Assembly: GCF_003254115.1 (NCBI RefSeq)
Contig: NZ_QKZV01000012.1
Location: forward strand, 1 to 64,000
Direction: 5' to 3'
Source: Hydrotalea sandarakina
GTDB taxonomy: Bacteria > Bacteroidota > Bacteroidia > Chitinophagales > Chitinophagaceae
DNA length: 64,000 nucleotides
Each line of letters starts with the position of its first letter. The stretch's first letter is position 1. Below are positions 27,419-36,542 of this stretch, piece after piece. The notes under the pieces were generated by a model that was not told the origin of the DNA, searched no databases, and saw only the letters and a program-made list of their open reading frames with translations. The translations under genes were made by a program, and so were the position numbers.

Positions 27419-27838
27419 ATGAAAATTGCCATTATTAATGGACCTAACTTAAATTTATTGGGAAAGCGAGAACCTGATGTGTATGGTAGCCAAACTTTTG
27501 AAGATTATTTGAAACAGTTAAAAGGTAATTTTCCTAACATTACGTTTACCTATTTTCAAAGCAATGTGGAAGGCGAATTAATTAATGCGTTACAAGAATA
27601 TGGATTTACCTATGATGGCATCATATTAAACCCGGGTGGATATACGCACACTTCCGTAGCCATTGGCGATGCAATTGCCGCCATTAAAGCCCCCGTTATT
27701 GAAGTGCATATTTCCAATGTACATGCAAGAGAAGATTTTCGAAAAATTTCTCATGTAAGTGCTAAAGCAAAAGGCAGCATTATTGGCTTGGGCTTAAAGG
27801 GATATGATTTGGCTGTTCGGTTTTTAAGTGAACAATAA
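27419..27838 (+). CDS. aroQ: type II 3-dehydroquinate dehydratase
   Basis: This enzyme catalyses the third step of the shikimate pathway as a cytoplasmic dodecamer. The segment INGPNLNLLGKREPDVYG contains the flexible lid and catalytic Tyr, NPGGYTHTS and EVHISN follow, and the lid Arg is in KREP. Length 139 is standard. ATG 27419 is preferred over a TTG at 27410. The gene is alone between the carA terminator and a convergent GT9 gene. Confidence 0.96.
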   Translation: MKIAIINGPNLNLLGKREPDVYGSQTFEDYLKQLKGNFPNITFTYFQSNVEGELINALQEYGFTYDGIILNPGGYTHTSVAIGDAIAAIKAPVIEVHISNVHAREDFRKISHVSAKAKGSIIGLGLKGYDLAVRFLSEQ

Positions 27839-27856
27839 ACCTTTCTTTATTTTAAA

Positions 27857-29089
27857 TCAACCAACTTCTACTAATTTTTGTTGCTGTAAAAAATTGTGCA
27901 AATAACCCCATACCATTTGTGTAGGAATTCCGGTGATGCAGGGGCGGGTAATACACGTTGTTTTTCTGTGGTTAGTGGCACTTACACAGGGCGAACAAGG
28001 TAAACCTAAATAAATAGGCGTGGCATTTCCACCCAATGGTAAATATAAATGCGGGGTTTCCGGGCCAAAAATTACAAACACTTTTAAATTAGTAACAGCG
28101 GCAAAATGGGCAGGGCCTGAATCATTGGTTAGCATGAATTGTGCAATTGAATACAGGGGGACCAATTCTTCAAATTTAAAGGTGCCTGCTGAGTTTACAA
28201 AACGTTCATCCTTTACCATATTCACAACATTGGCTACATACTCATACTCCGCTGCGGCGCCTGTTGCCAGTACAATACAAGTTTTGTCGGCCTGTAATAA
28301 CAATTCAGCAATTTCTGCAAAGCGTTCGGGTAGCCATTTGCGTTGAGGTAATAAGTCAGATGCATTTACATTTAACAGGTAAATCGGTTGATTGGTATAA
28401 GCAGGATAAAGCTGTTTTATTTTAGCTTTTACTTGTTGCACTGCTTGTTCATCTATTGCTGCTTTTTGTAATTGAATGTCATTAAAATGAACCGGAGTAG
28501 TGGCATAGAATGTGTCATGATAGCCCAATGCCGTATTAATTAATGAATAGAAATTTACGGCTATGTGTACATGCGGATTATAACGCACCGGGTAATTGAT
28601 GAGGTTCCCCCTATACAAGCCTTCATCGTGCGGACTGGCAAACCCTACTCTTGATAGTGCGCCTGAAAAAAAAGTAAGTATGGCAGTAAATCGGGAAAAT
28701 AATTCTAAATCAATCACAGTTGTTATTTTTTTCTTTCTGCACCAACCTATAAACCGAAAAACATCAACTGTTAAAACAAAAATATTTTCCGAACGCATTT
28801 TGAAAATTTGATCAGCAGGAACTGTATTCAATATTTCCAAACTTTTACTATTCGATTTAAAAATGGCAAAAAATATTTCTGCTTGTGCTTCTTGTTGTAA
28901 TTTCCGCATGGCAGGGTCAACAATGATGGCACTACCCATTTCCGATAATTCGATAAAAAGGGTGCGCTGTAAGTTAGGTTTCGCTGGAATTTTTCTAAAA
29001 ATTCGGGCTATAGAAGCAACAATAGACAATAGAAAAGTAAGGGGGACGCCCGCATACCTATCTATTTCACGCATGGTATCTACTTTCAT
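27857..29089 (-). CDS. glycosyltransferase family 9 (heptosyltransferase-like)
   Basis: This 410-residue GT-B enzyme has an N-terminal membrane-associated stretch (about 12-35) and the C-terminal donor-site motif LTNDSGPAHFAAV (about 310-322) of family 9. The family transfers heptose or other sugars in lipopolysaccharide core assembly on the cytoplasmic face. Four cysteines cluster near the C-terminus (CSPCV, TTCITRPCITG), as in ADP-heptose:LPS transferases of Bacteroidota. No other core genes are adjacent, so the acceptor is unknown. It is divergent from a GT39 gene. Confidence 0.85.
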   Translation of the reverse strand: MKVDTMREIDRYAGVPLTFLLSIVASIARIFRKIPAKPNLQRTLFIELSEMGSAIIVDPAMRKLQQEAQAEIFFAIFKSNSKSLEILNTVPADQIFKMRSENIFVLTVDVFRFIGWCRKKKITTVIDLELFSRFTAILTFFSGALSRVGFASPHDEGLYRGNLINYPVRYNPHVHIAVNFYSLINTALGYHDTFYATTPVHFNDIQLQKAAIDEQAVQQVKAKIKQLYPAYTNQPIYLLNVNASDLLPQRKWLPERFAEIAELLLQADKTCIVLATGAAAEYEYVANVVNMVKDERFVNSAGTFKFEELVPLYSIAQFMLTNDSGPAHFAAVTNLKVFVIFGPETPHLYLPLGGNATPIYLGLPCSPCVSATNHRKTTCITRPCITGIPTQMVWGYLHNFLQQQKLVEVG

Positions 29090-29391
29090 GTAAATTTTAT
29101 TTTTGCCGAGCTGTTTGTTTTATCTTTTTCATCCGTTATCGCATTAAAAAATGTGTTTATATTCCCGGTATTGGAATATAAGTCATGCTCAATGCAATTG
29201 CATGTAAAAGCTATTGCAACAAACAGTTGGGGCTACTTTCTTTAAAATTAATCAAAAAAATACGGTGAATTGAAAGTGCAAAAGTAAGAAAATTGTAATG
29301 CTACCCATGTGAACCTTTTTTCCAGATAGAATAAACCCATTTCTTCTAAGATAGAGGGTTAATGCTACATCAATTATTTTTGCTGAATTAA
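29090..29391. promoter_or_regulatory. divergent intergenic region with two palindromes
   Basis: This 302-bp gap lies between the divergent GT9 and GT39 genes. It contains a perfect 8-bp inverted repeat with a 7-base spacer (29158-29165 / 29173-29180) and, 12 bp further on, a perfect 12-bp palindrome ATGCAATTGCAT (29192-29203). Either could be an operator serving both promoters. No exact TAnnTTTG was found at a convincing position and no small gene is supported. Confidence 0.35.
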
Positions 29392-30942
29392 ATGAATTTC
29401 ATGCAGGCAATTTCATACAACAAATTAGTTTACCGGCTCATCTTCATTACAATCGCCATTAAAATCATCCTTTCTTTATTTGTAGAATTGGGAATTGATG
29501 AGTCGTACTACTGGATGTATGCTATTCAGCCCGATTGGAATCATTTTGATCATCCGCCCATGGTAGGCTTTTTAATTGAATTATCTACCTTTCATATGCA
29601 CTGGGTAAACGATGTAAGTATGCGGTTAGGGGCTATTATATCCGGTGCAGTTGCCACATTATTCATTTTTAAAACAGGGAAATTATTAAAGAATGAAGTG
29701 GTGGGCTGGTATGCAGCACTTATTTACAATTGCGCCATTTATACCGCTATCATTGCCGGAATGTTTATAATGCCCGATAGTCCGCAAATGGTATTTTGGA
29801 CGGCGGCACTATATATCATGGCGGTGCTTATTGTGAATAATAAAGAAAAATCGCTTGGGTTGTGGCTTTTGTTGGGATTAATGATTGGGATGGCTTTATA
29901 CAGCAAAGTACATGGTTTGTATTTGTGGGCTGGTTTTGGATTATTTATTTTAATTAAAAGACCTAAATGGCTGTTGAATTATCGTTTATATGCAGGTGTA
30001 ATAATCAGCTTGTTGTTTGTAATACCCATTGTTTGGTGGAATGTTCAAAATAATTTTATTACCTATCGTTACCATTCTGAAAGGGTAACCCACACTTCCT
30101 TACATATTGATGATTTTTTCCGTGAAGTACTAGGTGAATTTGCTTATCAAAATCCTGTGGTATTTGTACTTATTGTAGTGGCTTTAATTTATGCTATTAA
30201 AAATAGAAAAGCTATTTTCAACAATGCCATTAACACTTGGTTAGTGTGTATGAGTATCCCTATGATTGCGTTGTTTTGGGGTATTTCCTTATTTAATGCA
30301 ACGCTGCCGCATTGGAGTGGTCCCGGTTATATTCCTTTGTATTTTTTTGCTGCCGTTTATTTGCAAGAAAAATCGGTAAAAGTGGTGCCTGCATTTTTAA
30401 AAACGGCTTATGGCTTATTGCTGGGTGTTTTAATATTAGGTGTATTTATAGTTCAGTTAGCGCCTTTTAACTTAGGTAGTCAGGATAAGGCCAACTTTGG
30501 GGAATATTGTCCAACATTAGATGTAAGTGGTTGGAACCATTTTAGCCATGAGTTAGATACTTTAATGCAACATGATATTGCAAAAGGCATTATGCAACCT
30601 GATGCACCTATTATAGTGGGAAAAATGTTTCCGGGTGGACATTTAGAGTATTACACGCATAGAATAACAGGACACAGAGTGTTAGCCATTGGACCCTTAG
30701 ATGAAATTCACAAATTTGCATGGTTGAATAAAGATAGAAAGCCCTTGAAAATTGGTGATGATGCCTATTGTGTTGTGCCCTCAAACTTGCCTTTCAATCC
30801 TAATGAAGCTTTTGCGCAATATTTTTCTGTTATTGAGCAACCGGAAATAATACCGCAAATACGGGGCGGAAAAATAGTTCGTTATTTTTATATATATAGA
30901 ATGAAAAACTGTAAAGCATTACCACAACCCATAGCTTTATAG
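29392..30942 (+). CDS. glycosyltransferase family 39 (ArnT/PMT-like) membrane protein
   Basis: This 516-residue GT-C enzyme has about eleven transmembrane helices. The first periplasmic loop has DESYYWMYA and, next to it, WNHFDHPPMVGFLI, the catalytic Asp/Glu and His-Pro-Pro pattern of ArnT-like transferases that use polyprenyl-phosphate sugars. The C-terminal 120 residues form a soluble periplasmic domain. A second member is encoded at 49117-50799. The substrate may be lipid A, a protein or a surface glycan; the sequence does not decide. Confidence 0.85.
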   Translation: MNFMQAISYNKLVYRLIFITIAIKIILSLFVELGIDESYYWMYAIQPDWNHFDHPPMVGFLIELSTFHMHWVNDVSMRLGAIISGAVATLFIFKTGKLLKNEVVGWYAALIYNCAIYTAIIAGMFIMPDSPQMVFWTAALYIMAVLIVNNKEKSLGLWLLLGLMIGMALYSKVHGLYLWAGFGLFILIKRPKWLLNYRLYAGVIISLLFVIPIVWWNVQNNFITYRYHSERVTHTSLHIDDFFREVLGEFAYQNPVVFVLIVVALIYAIKNRKAIFNNAINTWLVCMSIPMIALFWGISLFNATLPHWSGPGYIPLYFFAAVYLQEKSVKVVPAFLKTAYGLLLGVLILGVFIVQLAPFNLGSQDKANFGEYCPTLDVSGWNHFSHELDTLMQHDIAKGIMQPDAPIIVGKMFPGGHLEYYTHRITGHRVLAIGPLDEIHKFAWLNKDRKPLKIGDDAYCVVPSNLPFNPNEAFAQYFSVIEQPEIIPQIRGGKIVRYFYIYRMKNCKALPQPIAL

Positions 30943-30952
30943 TTTATCTTGT

Positions 30953-33900
30953 TTAGTTGTGCAAAGTACTGTCGGAAGTGGGGGGCTGTAAGGTTTTGTT
31001 TTTCTCGCGGTTACCGAATATTTTTTCAAAATCTTTTTTGTAAGAAATACCGGCACCTTGTCTGCTGGTGCGCCCTAATGCACCTGCATTAATATCAAGA
31101 CTGTTTTTACTAAATATAATGGCACGTAATTGTCTGTCTTTGGTTAAAACAATTTCCAGGTTAAAATCGGGAAGCCATTGAAAGTTGCCACTTTGCGCTG
31201 CAGCACTGATACCAAAATCAAAATCACCACCAAAGCTTACAATAACATTATCGTTAAAGAAGCTTTTGCCCACTTTAAAATTAATGCGACTTCTATCTAA
31301 TGCGTTAGATCCGCTACTAATACCTGATCCGGTTGCACTTGACAAAATATCGCTGCTGCTATATACAGATGTACCTAAATCTACTTTCAGGCTTTTGTCT
31401 TTTGTTATTTTATATACAATATTCGATACTGCTTTATTCAATTCTTTGGTAATGATTTGAGAAATAGTATTTACGCCAAGGTTAGTAAAAGTTGTATTGG
31501 CACCACCAATATCACCATAAGGTGCAAAACGCTCTAATACAATTAGGTACGTAACCTGCTTTAGCATTTCGTTTTGGTTGTTTTCAATACGATTGATGAA
31601 TTCACTGAAAGTTGGATCAGTTTTAAGTGGGCTTCCCTGTGGAAAATCTAGTTTAAATGAAATATCCGGATGACTGAGTCGGTTGCGTAATTCCGCAATT
31701 ACGTAAACGGTACCCCGATAGGCACGACTAGTTCCACTAAATTGTCCGGATTGGTTACTAATTAAATCATTCACGCTAATGTTTTCTGCAGTGTATTGTG
31801 CATCAATGTGCACGTCGGCATTGAAAGGATCTCCATTCCATTCAATGAAATTACCGGCGTCAGGCTTTAAAATAAAGGGTTTTCGAATGAATGATTGAAA
31901 GTTAAAATCGTAACTACCTTCTTCAATATTGTATCTTCCTCTTATCGTTAAAGGATCGCGAGTACCTACTCTAATTCTAAGCCGGCCATTACCTTTCGCT
32001 TTAATTACGTCACCGCTAAGGGGATCTAAAATAACATCTACATTTAATTTGTTGTTGGCCGATAAATCTAAATCAACCAATAAATTAAAGTTGCTGTTTT
32101 TGTTTTCATTCACCATTTCTGTACCATAGGTTTTAAAAACAATAAAATCAGCATCACCACTTTCTTTACTAACGGTATTGGGTATATATATGTGCGAGGG
32201 TTCATTAATATCGCCGATAATGGTTAATCGTGCATTTTGTTCAGGCCCTTTAAAGCTAAGTGTTGCTTTACCCGTAGCGTTTCCATAAAACTGGCTATTA
32301 TCAACGGCTTTTGTGTTTAGCATAATTAATTTGTTGGTAAACAAATCAAAGTCAAATGCCAAATCGGTAAATCCTTTTTCATAAAGCTTACCCTTTACCA
32401 AACCGGTGTTATTTAAACTATCTTTTATATAAAATTCATTGAAGTTTATGCCATCATTTTCAAATACAATGTTAGCAGAATCAATAGTGTAGTAAACTTG
32501 TGTGTATAATACATTCAATGCTGCTTTCTTTAAAACAATATTGCCGCTCAGTTCCGGCTCTGAGGGATTGCCCTGAATAATTAAATTACCTGTTCCATAG
32601 CCCTTAATTCTATTAAAAATGTCGCCGATAAATTGTTCTACATAATTAATTTTTGTGTGTTGCAGTTGAATGTCTACATACAAAGGCCTGTTGGTCGAAT
32701 CTTTTATTTTATAGTATCCGGTGGCGCTTATGTTATACTCTTTATTTGGAGCTATTACTTTAAAATCTAACTTGCCTGACTTGCTGGCAAATACTGATTC
32801 AATATTAACAACGCCAACTGAATCATCATTCAATCTAAATTGGCGTGAGTTAAGTTTGGCTTCGGCAGTAAAAGGGCCGTAAAAATCGCGTAAGTATATT
32901 TCACCATTGGTGATGCCTTCCAGTTTGGGGTTCTTTAAAAACAGTGCAGTAATATCACCCAAGTAAATATTTTTAAGTTTTACAATTAGGTTATTGGTGT
33001 TACCGCCTTCTTCTTCATCGGTTTCTACGGTAATTTCCTGAAAGCCTTGAATAAATTTTACATTGTTAGCCGATACAAAATTTTTCCGCATTACTATTTC
33101 CCCTTCTTTATCAAGGTTCCATCTTTTTTCGTTTAATATAAAGGAAGAAGGATTAAAGTGTAATCTAACGCCATCATTTAGGGTAAACACATCTGCATTT
33201 AAATACACATTTTTTAAAACATTGTTGGTGCTGGTATATAAATGCACCACGGAATGGTCGTTAGCCGATTTTACTAATATTTGTGTGTTTGGAAATGAAA
33301 GACTATCTTTTATTTGAATGGCACTGATATTACCATTTAACAGCAAACTATCATAGTTACCCACACATTGCATGTTGATGCCCGAAACAGTATAAATATC
33401 ATATTTGGCGTAGGGTATAGAAGCAGATAGTTGAAACAAACTATGGGCAGTATTTACACGACCGGAAATATTCATGTCATTTAATCCGGCAATTTTTTTA
33501 TCGTAAATTTTTAACAAGGGTTCTATGTAATCTGTTTTAAGACTAACCGTAAAATCTTGATTAGGTGCAACATTAGAAGGTAATTCAAAATAAGCAGGAT
33601 AATAACGATGTAAAAATGATTGGAAACTATTCGGTAAATCAAGTATGGTAAATTTACCGGTAATCATTCCATTAAAATTATTACTGCCTACTCTTAGGAA
33701 TTTAATTGAATCAGCAGTGTATCCGGAAGTTACATTCAGTGAATCGAAGCTTAATTGCGAGTCGGCGGATGTAATGGTGGCATTTAAAAATTTAGCACTA
33801 CCCAAAAATTGGTCAATTGTTTTACCGGTAAAATAAATATCTAACAAACCGGTTAACTGCAAACTGTCTTTATAAAAATTCAACACTTTTAAATTGGCAT

Positions 33901-35731
33901 TTACCAGGTCGCCCAAAATATTAAAGCTGGGATCCGGTTTACTTAAATCAACTTCAACATTACTGTTAAAGTTCATATTGGGATCATCAATTTTTACTTC
34001 ACCATTAAAATATTTTTTTTGGAAGGTACCGTTGGTAGTAATGTTTGAATAAGTGTAACTATTAAAATCGAGTGAAGCAATTTTACCTTCAATTTGTGTT
34101 TTTAATTTATCAATATCGAAGTTGCTGCCTGAAATTTTTCCCGTAAAATCAACATAGCCTAATTGATTGATGCGTAAAAATTCTCCTATATTAAAATGAT
34201 TTGTAGTAATATTACCGGAATAGGTAATATCTTTTTTCGGGGGAATTTTCATAGTAACATTTGCAGCTACACCACCTAAGCCCGAAGTAATAGTGCCCAT
34301 TGCTGTAAAGTTGTAAATAGTACCATTAAAGTTTCCTTTAAACATTGCATCGCCCAAGGTAGTTAGGTCGGGAACATTGATGTTTTTTACAACGGGTGCA
34401 AATAACGTAATATCATTATAGTTGGTTTTAATAACGCCATTGTTAAAATGAATGGTGGTTTTATTCAGGTCGGGCAAACCTTTCATGGCTAAACTACCAC
34501 TAATATAGCTGTTACTACCAACTCTGCTAAATAAGTCATTCACCGAAAAATTAGCTACTGTTCCATCGAAATGACCATTTAGTACAATTTGTTTTTTCCA
34601 GTCTTTCAATTCGGGAGCAAAGTAGGCTATATCATCGGTGTTCACTGAAGCATCATTAAAACGAGCTACCATGGTTACTGAAGTAATGTATTCACTAAAA
34701 TCATCATTAAAGTGTTTAAACTTCATGGCATAGTAATTCGTTAATCTGCTTCTGTTGGTTAATAAATCTAAATCGGCTAATTCAATAATATGAGGATTGA
34801 TGGTTAATTTGGTTTTTAATTTTTTAATTTCTATGCCACTGCGTTCATGCGCAGCAAGGGTTAGATTGCATTTCAACGTATCTTTAATTAAACTAATGTT
34901 ATTAAAGTCGCCTGTAAGGCCTTGAATGTATATATGGCTTCCATCGAAATATGGTAATGGCTTATCTTTATTGCCTTGAATAGAAAGTGTTCCATTTTTT
35001 AGATGCAATTTTTTTAAGTGCACTAGCAAGTTACCTGTATTCAATTGTAAACCTGTATCGGGTGAATTGCTTTGTTGGTCTCTTATTCTGATAGAATCAG
35101 GCCTTAAAGCCGGCATATCAATAATTTCGAAGAAAGGTTTATCAAGGTTTAATTGGTTTATAGAAAAAATGCCTTTGTTTAAATTTATATTGTCGGCATC
35201 TAGCAATAAAGAATTTAATTGGGCAATCATTTTTTCCCCTCGCCATTCATCGTTTTTAATAAAGCGAATATTATTAAGTTCTAATTTTTTTAAATTTAAC
35301 GTAATGCCATTTTTGTTGCCGGATGATTTGGGTGAAGCAAAGTGATCAATGATGTATTGAAAATTCCAGGTACTGTCTTTTCGGTTTATATTCACATAGG
35401 CATCATCTAAGCCTATATACTTCAAATCGGCAGAGTCTTTTAGAAAAAACCAGTCGGTAATTCTTAGTTTCAATGCACCTGCATATAGTAGGGTATCTTT
35501 TTGTTTGTCGCGAACTAAAGTGCCATCTAAATTTACTTTATTAAGAAGTGTAAAATTTACTTTTTGTATGCGCACTTCAGTGCCTAATGCTTTTGATAAT
35601 TTTTTGGTAGCAATGCCTACCAACCAATTTTGTACAAAAGTGGTTTGTATGGCAATGAAGGCCAATAATAGAAGTGCAATTATAATGAAAACAGTGCGCC
35701 TTAATATGGTTAATGTTCTTTTCAGAGCAAT
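30953..35731 (-). CDS. tamB: TamB-like translocation/assembly module protein (DUF490), non-canonical start
   Basis: TamB is an inner-membrane-anchored, periplasm-spanning protein with AsmA-like repeats that works with TamA/TamL in outer-membrane protein or lipid transport. The product is about 1592 residues: an N-terminal helix, a long beta-groove region and the DUF490 domain at about 1150-1570. The first ATG/GTG/TTG is a TTG at 35665 that lies inside the membrane helix. The frame is open upstream to a stop at 35737-35735 and encodes LKRTLTILRR followed by a full hydrophobic helix, the expected anchor. Only ATT (35731) or CTG (35725) can start this. The boundary used is the ATT. It follows an HAD gene by 110 bp; TamL is encoded at 43356-45776. 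Confidence 0.88.
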   Translation of the reverse strand: MALKRTLTILRRTVFIIIALLLLAFIAIQTTFVQNWLVGIATKKLSKALGTEVRIQKVNFTLLNKVNLDGTLVRDKQKDTLLYAGALKLRITDWFFLKDSADLKYIGLDDAYVNINRKDSTWNFQYIIDHFASPKSSGNKNGITLNLKKLELNNIRFIKNDEWRGEKMIAQLNSLLLDADNINLNKGIFSINQLNLDKPFFEIIDMPALRPDSIRIRDQQSNSPDTGLQLNTGNLLVHLKKLHLKNGTLSIQGNKDKPLPYFDGSHIYIQGLTGDFNNISLIKDTLKCNLTLAAHERSGIEIKKLKTKLTINPHIIELADLDLLTNRSRLTNYYAMKFKHFNDDFSEYITSVTMVARFNDASVNTDDIAYFAPELKDWKKQIVLNGHFDGTVANFSVNDLFSRVGSNSYISGSLAMKGLPDLNKTTIHFNNGVIKTNYNDITLFAPVVKNINVPDLTTLGDAMFKGNFNGTIYNFTAMGTITSGLGGVAANVTMKIPPKKDITYSGNITTNHFNIGEFLRINQLGYVDFTGKISGSNFDIDKLKTQIEGKIASLDFNSYTYSNITTNGTFQKKYFNGEVKIDDPNMNFNSNVEVDLSKPDPSFNILGDLVNANLKVLNFYKDSLQLTGLLDIYFTGKTIDQFLGSAKFLNATITSADSQLSFDSLNVTSGYTADSIKFLRVGSNNFNGMITGKFTILDLPNSFQSFLHRYYPAYFELPSNVAPNQDFTVSLKTDYIEPLLKIYDKKIAGLNDMNISGRVNTAHSLFQLSASIPYAKYDIYTVSGINMQCVGNYDSLLLNGNISAIQIKDSLSFPNTQILVKSANDHSVVHLYTSTNNVLKNVYLNADVFTLNDGVRLHFNPSSFILNEKRWNLDKEGEIVMRKNFVSANNVKFIQGFQEITVETDEEEGGNTNNLIVKLKNIYLGDITALFLKNPKLEGITNGEIYLRDFYGPFTAEAKLNSRQFRLNDDSVGVVNIESVFASKSGKLDFKVIAPNKEYNISATGYYKIKDSTNRPLYVDIQLQHTKINYVEQFIGDIFNRIKGYGTGNLIIQGNPSEPELSGNIVLKKAALNVLYTQVYYTIDSANIVFENDGINFNEFYIKDSLNNTGLVKGKLYEKGFTDLAFDFDLFTNKLIMLNTKAVDNSQFYGNATGKATLSFKGPEQNARLTIIGDINEPSHIYIPNTVSKESGDADFIVFKTYGTEMVNENKNSNFNLLVDLDLSANNKLNVDVILDPLSGDVIKAKGNGRLRIRVGTRDPLTIRGRYNIEEGSYDFNFQSFIRKPFILKPDAGNFIEWNGDPFNADVHIDAQYTAENISVNDLISNQSGQFSGTSRAYRGTVYVIAELRNRLSHPDISFKLDFPQGSPLKTDPTFSEFINRIENNQNEMLKQVTYLIVLERFAPYGDIGGANTTFTNLGVNTISQIITKELNKAVSNIVYKITKDKSLKVDLGTSVYSSSDILSSATGSGISSGSNALDRSRINFKVGKSFFNDNVIVSFGGDFDFGISAAAQSGNFQWLPDFNLEIVLTKDRQLRAIIFSKNSLDINAGALGRTSRQGAGISYKKDFEKIFGNREKNKTLQPPTSDSTLHN

Positions 35732-35841
35732 GGGTTATTAATACAAAAAAAGTTGGTTTAAAAATAGGTCAAATTCAATACCAAAACTAAGGTTTCTCTG
35801 TGCTTAATAAAAAGTAATTCCGAATGAAAGTAAACATTTTG

Positions 35842-36510
35842 TTATATATGCACTAGTTGCTGAAGTTGTAAAAATGTTATTTCTGAAAAGTCAGTAATAA
35901 TTTTATCGGCTATTGCCAATTCATTTACAGCGTGAGTAGTGGTTAGTGCAATGGTTTTTAAACCGGCTGATTTTGCCGATTGAATACCCGCAACTGCATC
36001 TTCAAATGCTATGCATTGATAAGGGGGTAAACCTAAAGCCCGGGCTGCTTTTTCATAAATTTCAGGATGTGGCTTGCCATGCGTAATATGTACTGAATAA
36101 AGAATGGTTTTAAAAAAGTGTGCTATAGGTATGTGTTGCAACATAAAATCAATGTTGTCTTTAATACCCGAAGTAGCTATTACCATGGGAATGTTCTTTT
36201 CTGCAAGGGTGTTCAATAATGGTATTAATCCCTTTACAGGCTGAATATCAGGCGCATAAATTTCCCTGTAAATGGCCTCTTTTTCATCAGTAAGGCTTTT
36301 AATGGATGCTGCATCTATATCAGGCCCAAAAATATATTTTAAAACATCTGCATTTGTTTTGCCATTGAACTGCTTTAAATATTCCTCTTTGGTAAGCGTG
36401 GGTAAATTTCTTTTTTTGTAAAATTCCTGCCATGCTTTTATGTGGTAATCGTTATTGTTAATAATAGTGCCATCTAAATCAAATGCCACGCCGAAAGGAG
36501 GTATTGCCAT
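35842..36510 (-). CDS. HAD-superfamily hydrolase, beta-phosphoglucomutase-like
   Basis: This 222-residue cytoplasmic hydrolase has FDLDGT (10-15) with the nucleophile Asp10 and acid/base Asp12, a helical cap (about 20-85), ATSG as motif II, Lys in motif III (HGKPHPE) and FEDAVAGI as the Mg-binding motif IV. HGKPxPE and ED are typical of beta-phosphoglucomutase and related sugar-phosphate phosphatases. The exact substrate is unknown. It lies 32 bp downstream of the gamma-glutamyltranspeptidase gene and may share its transcript. Confidence 0.88.
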   Translation of the reverse strand: MAIPPFGVAFDLDGTIINNNDYHIKAWQEFYKKRNLPTLTKEEYLKQFNGKTNADVLKYIFGPDIDAASIKSLTDEKEAIYREIYAPDIQPVKGLIPLLNTLAEKNIPMVIATSGIKDNIDFMLQHIPIAHFFKTILYSVHITHGKPHPEIYEKAARALGLPPYQCIAFEDAVAGIQSAKSAGLKTIALTTTHAVNELAIADKIITDFSEITFLQLQQLVHI

Positions 36511-36542
36511 AAAAAAGTATCAATGTATTAATCATAATAAAG

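Noticed and set aside
36485-36500. AGGAGG-like stretch near the HAD gene start considered as a Shine-Dalgarno site
   Set aside because: It reads AAAGGAGG only on the plus strand, while the gene is on the minus strand and the bases are within its coding sequence.
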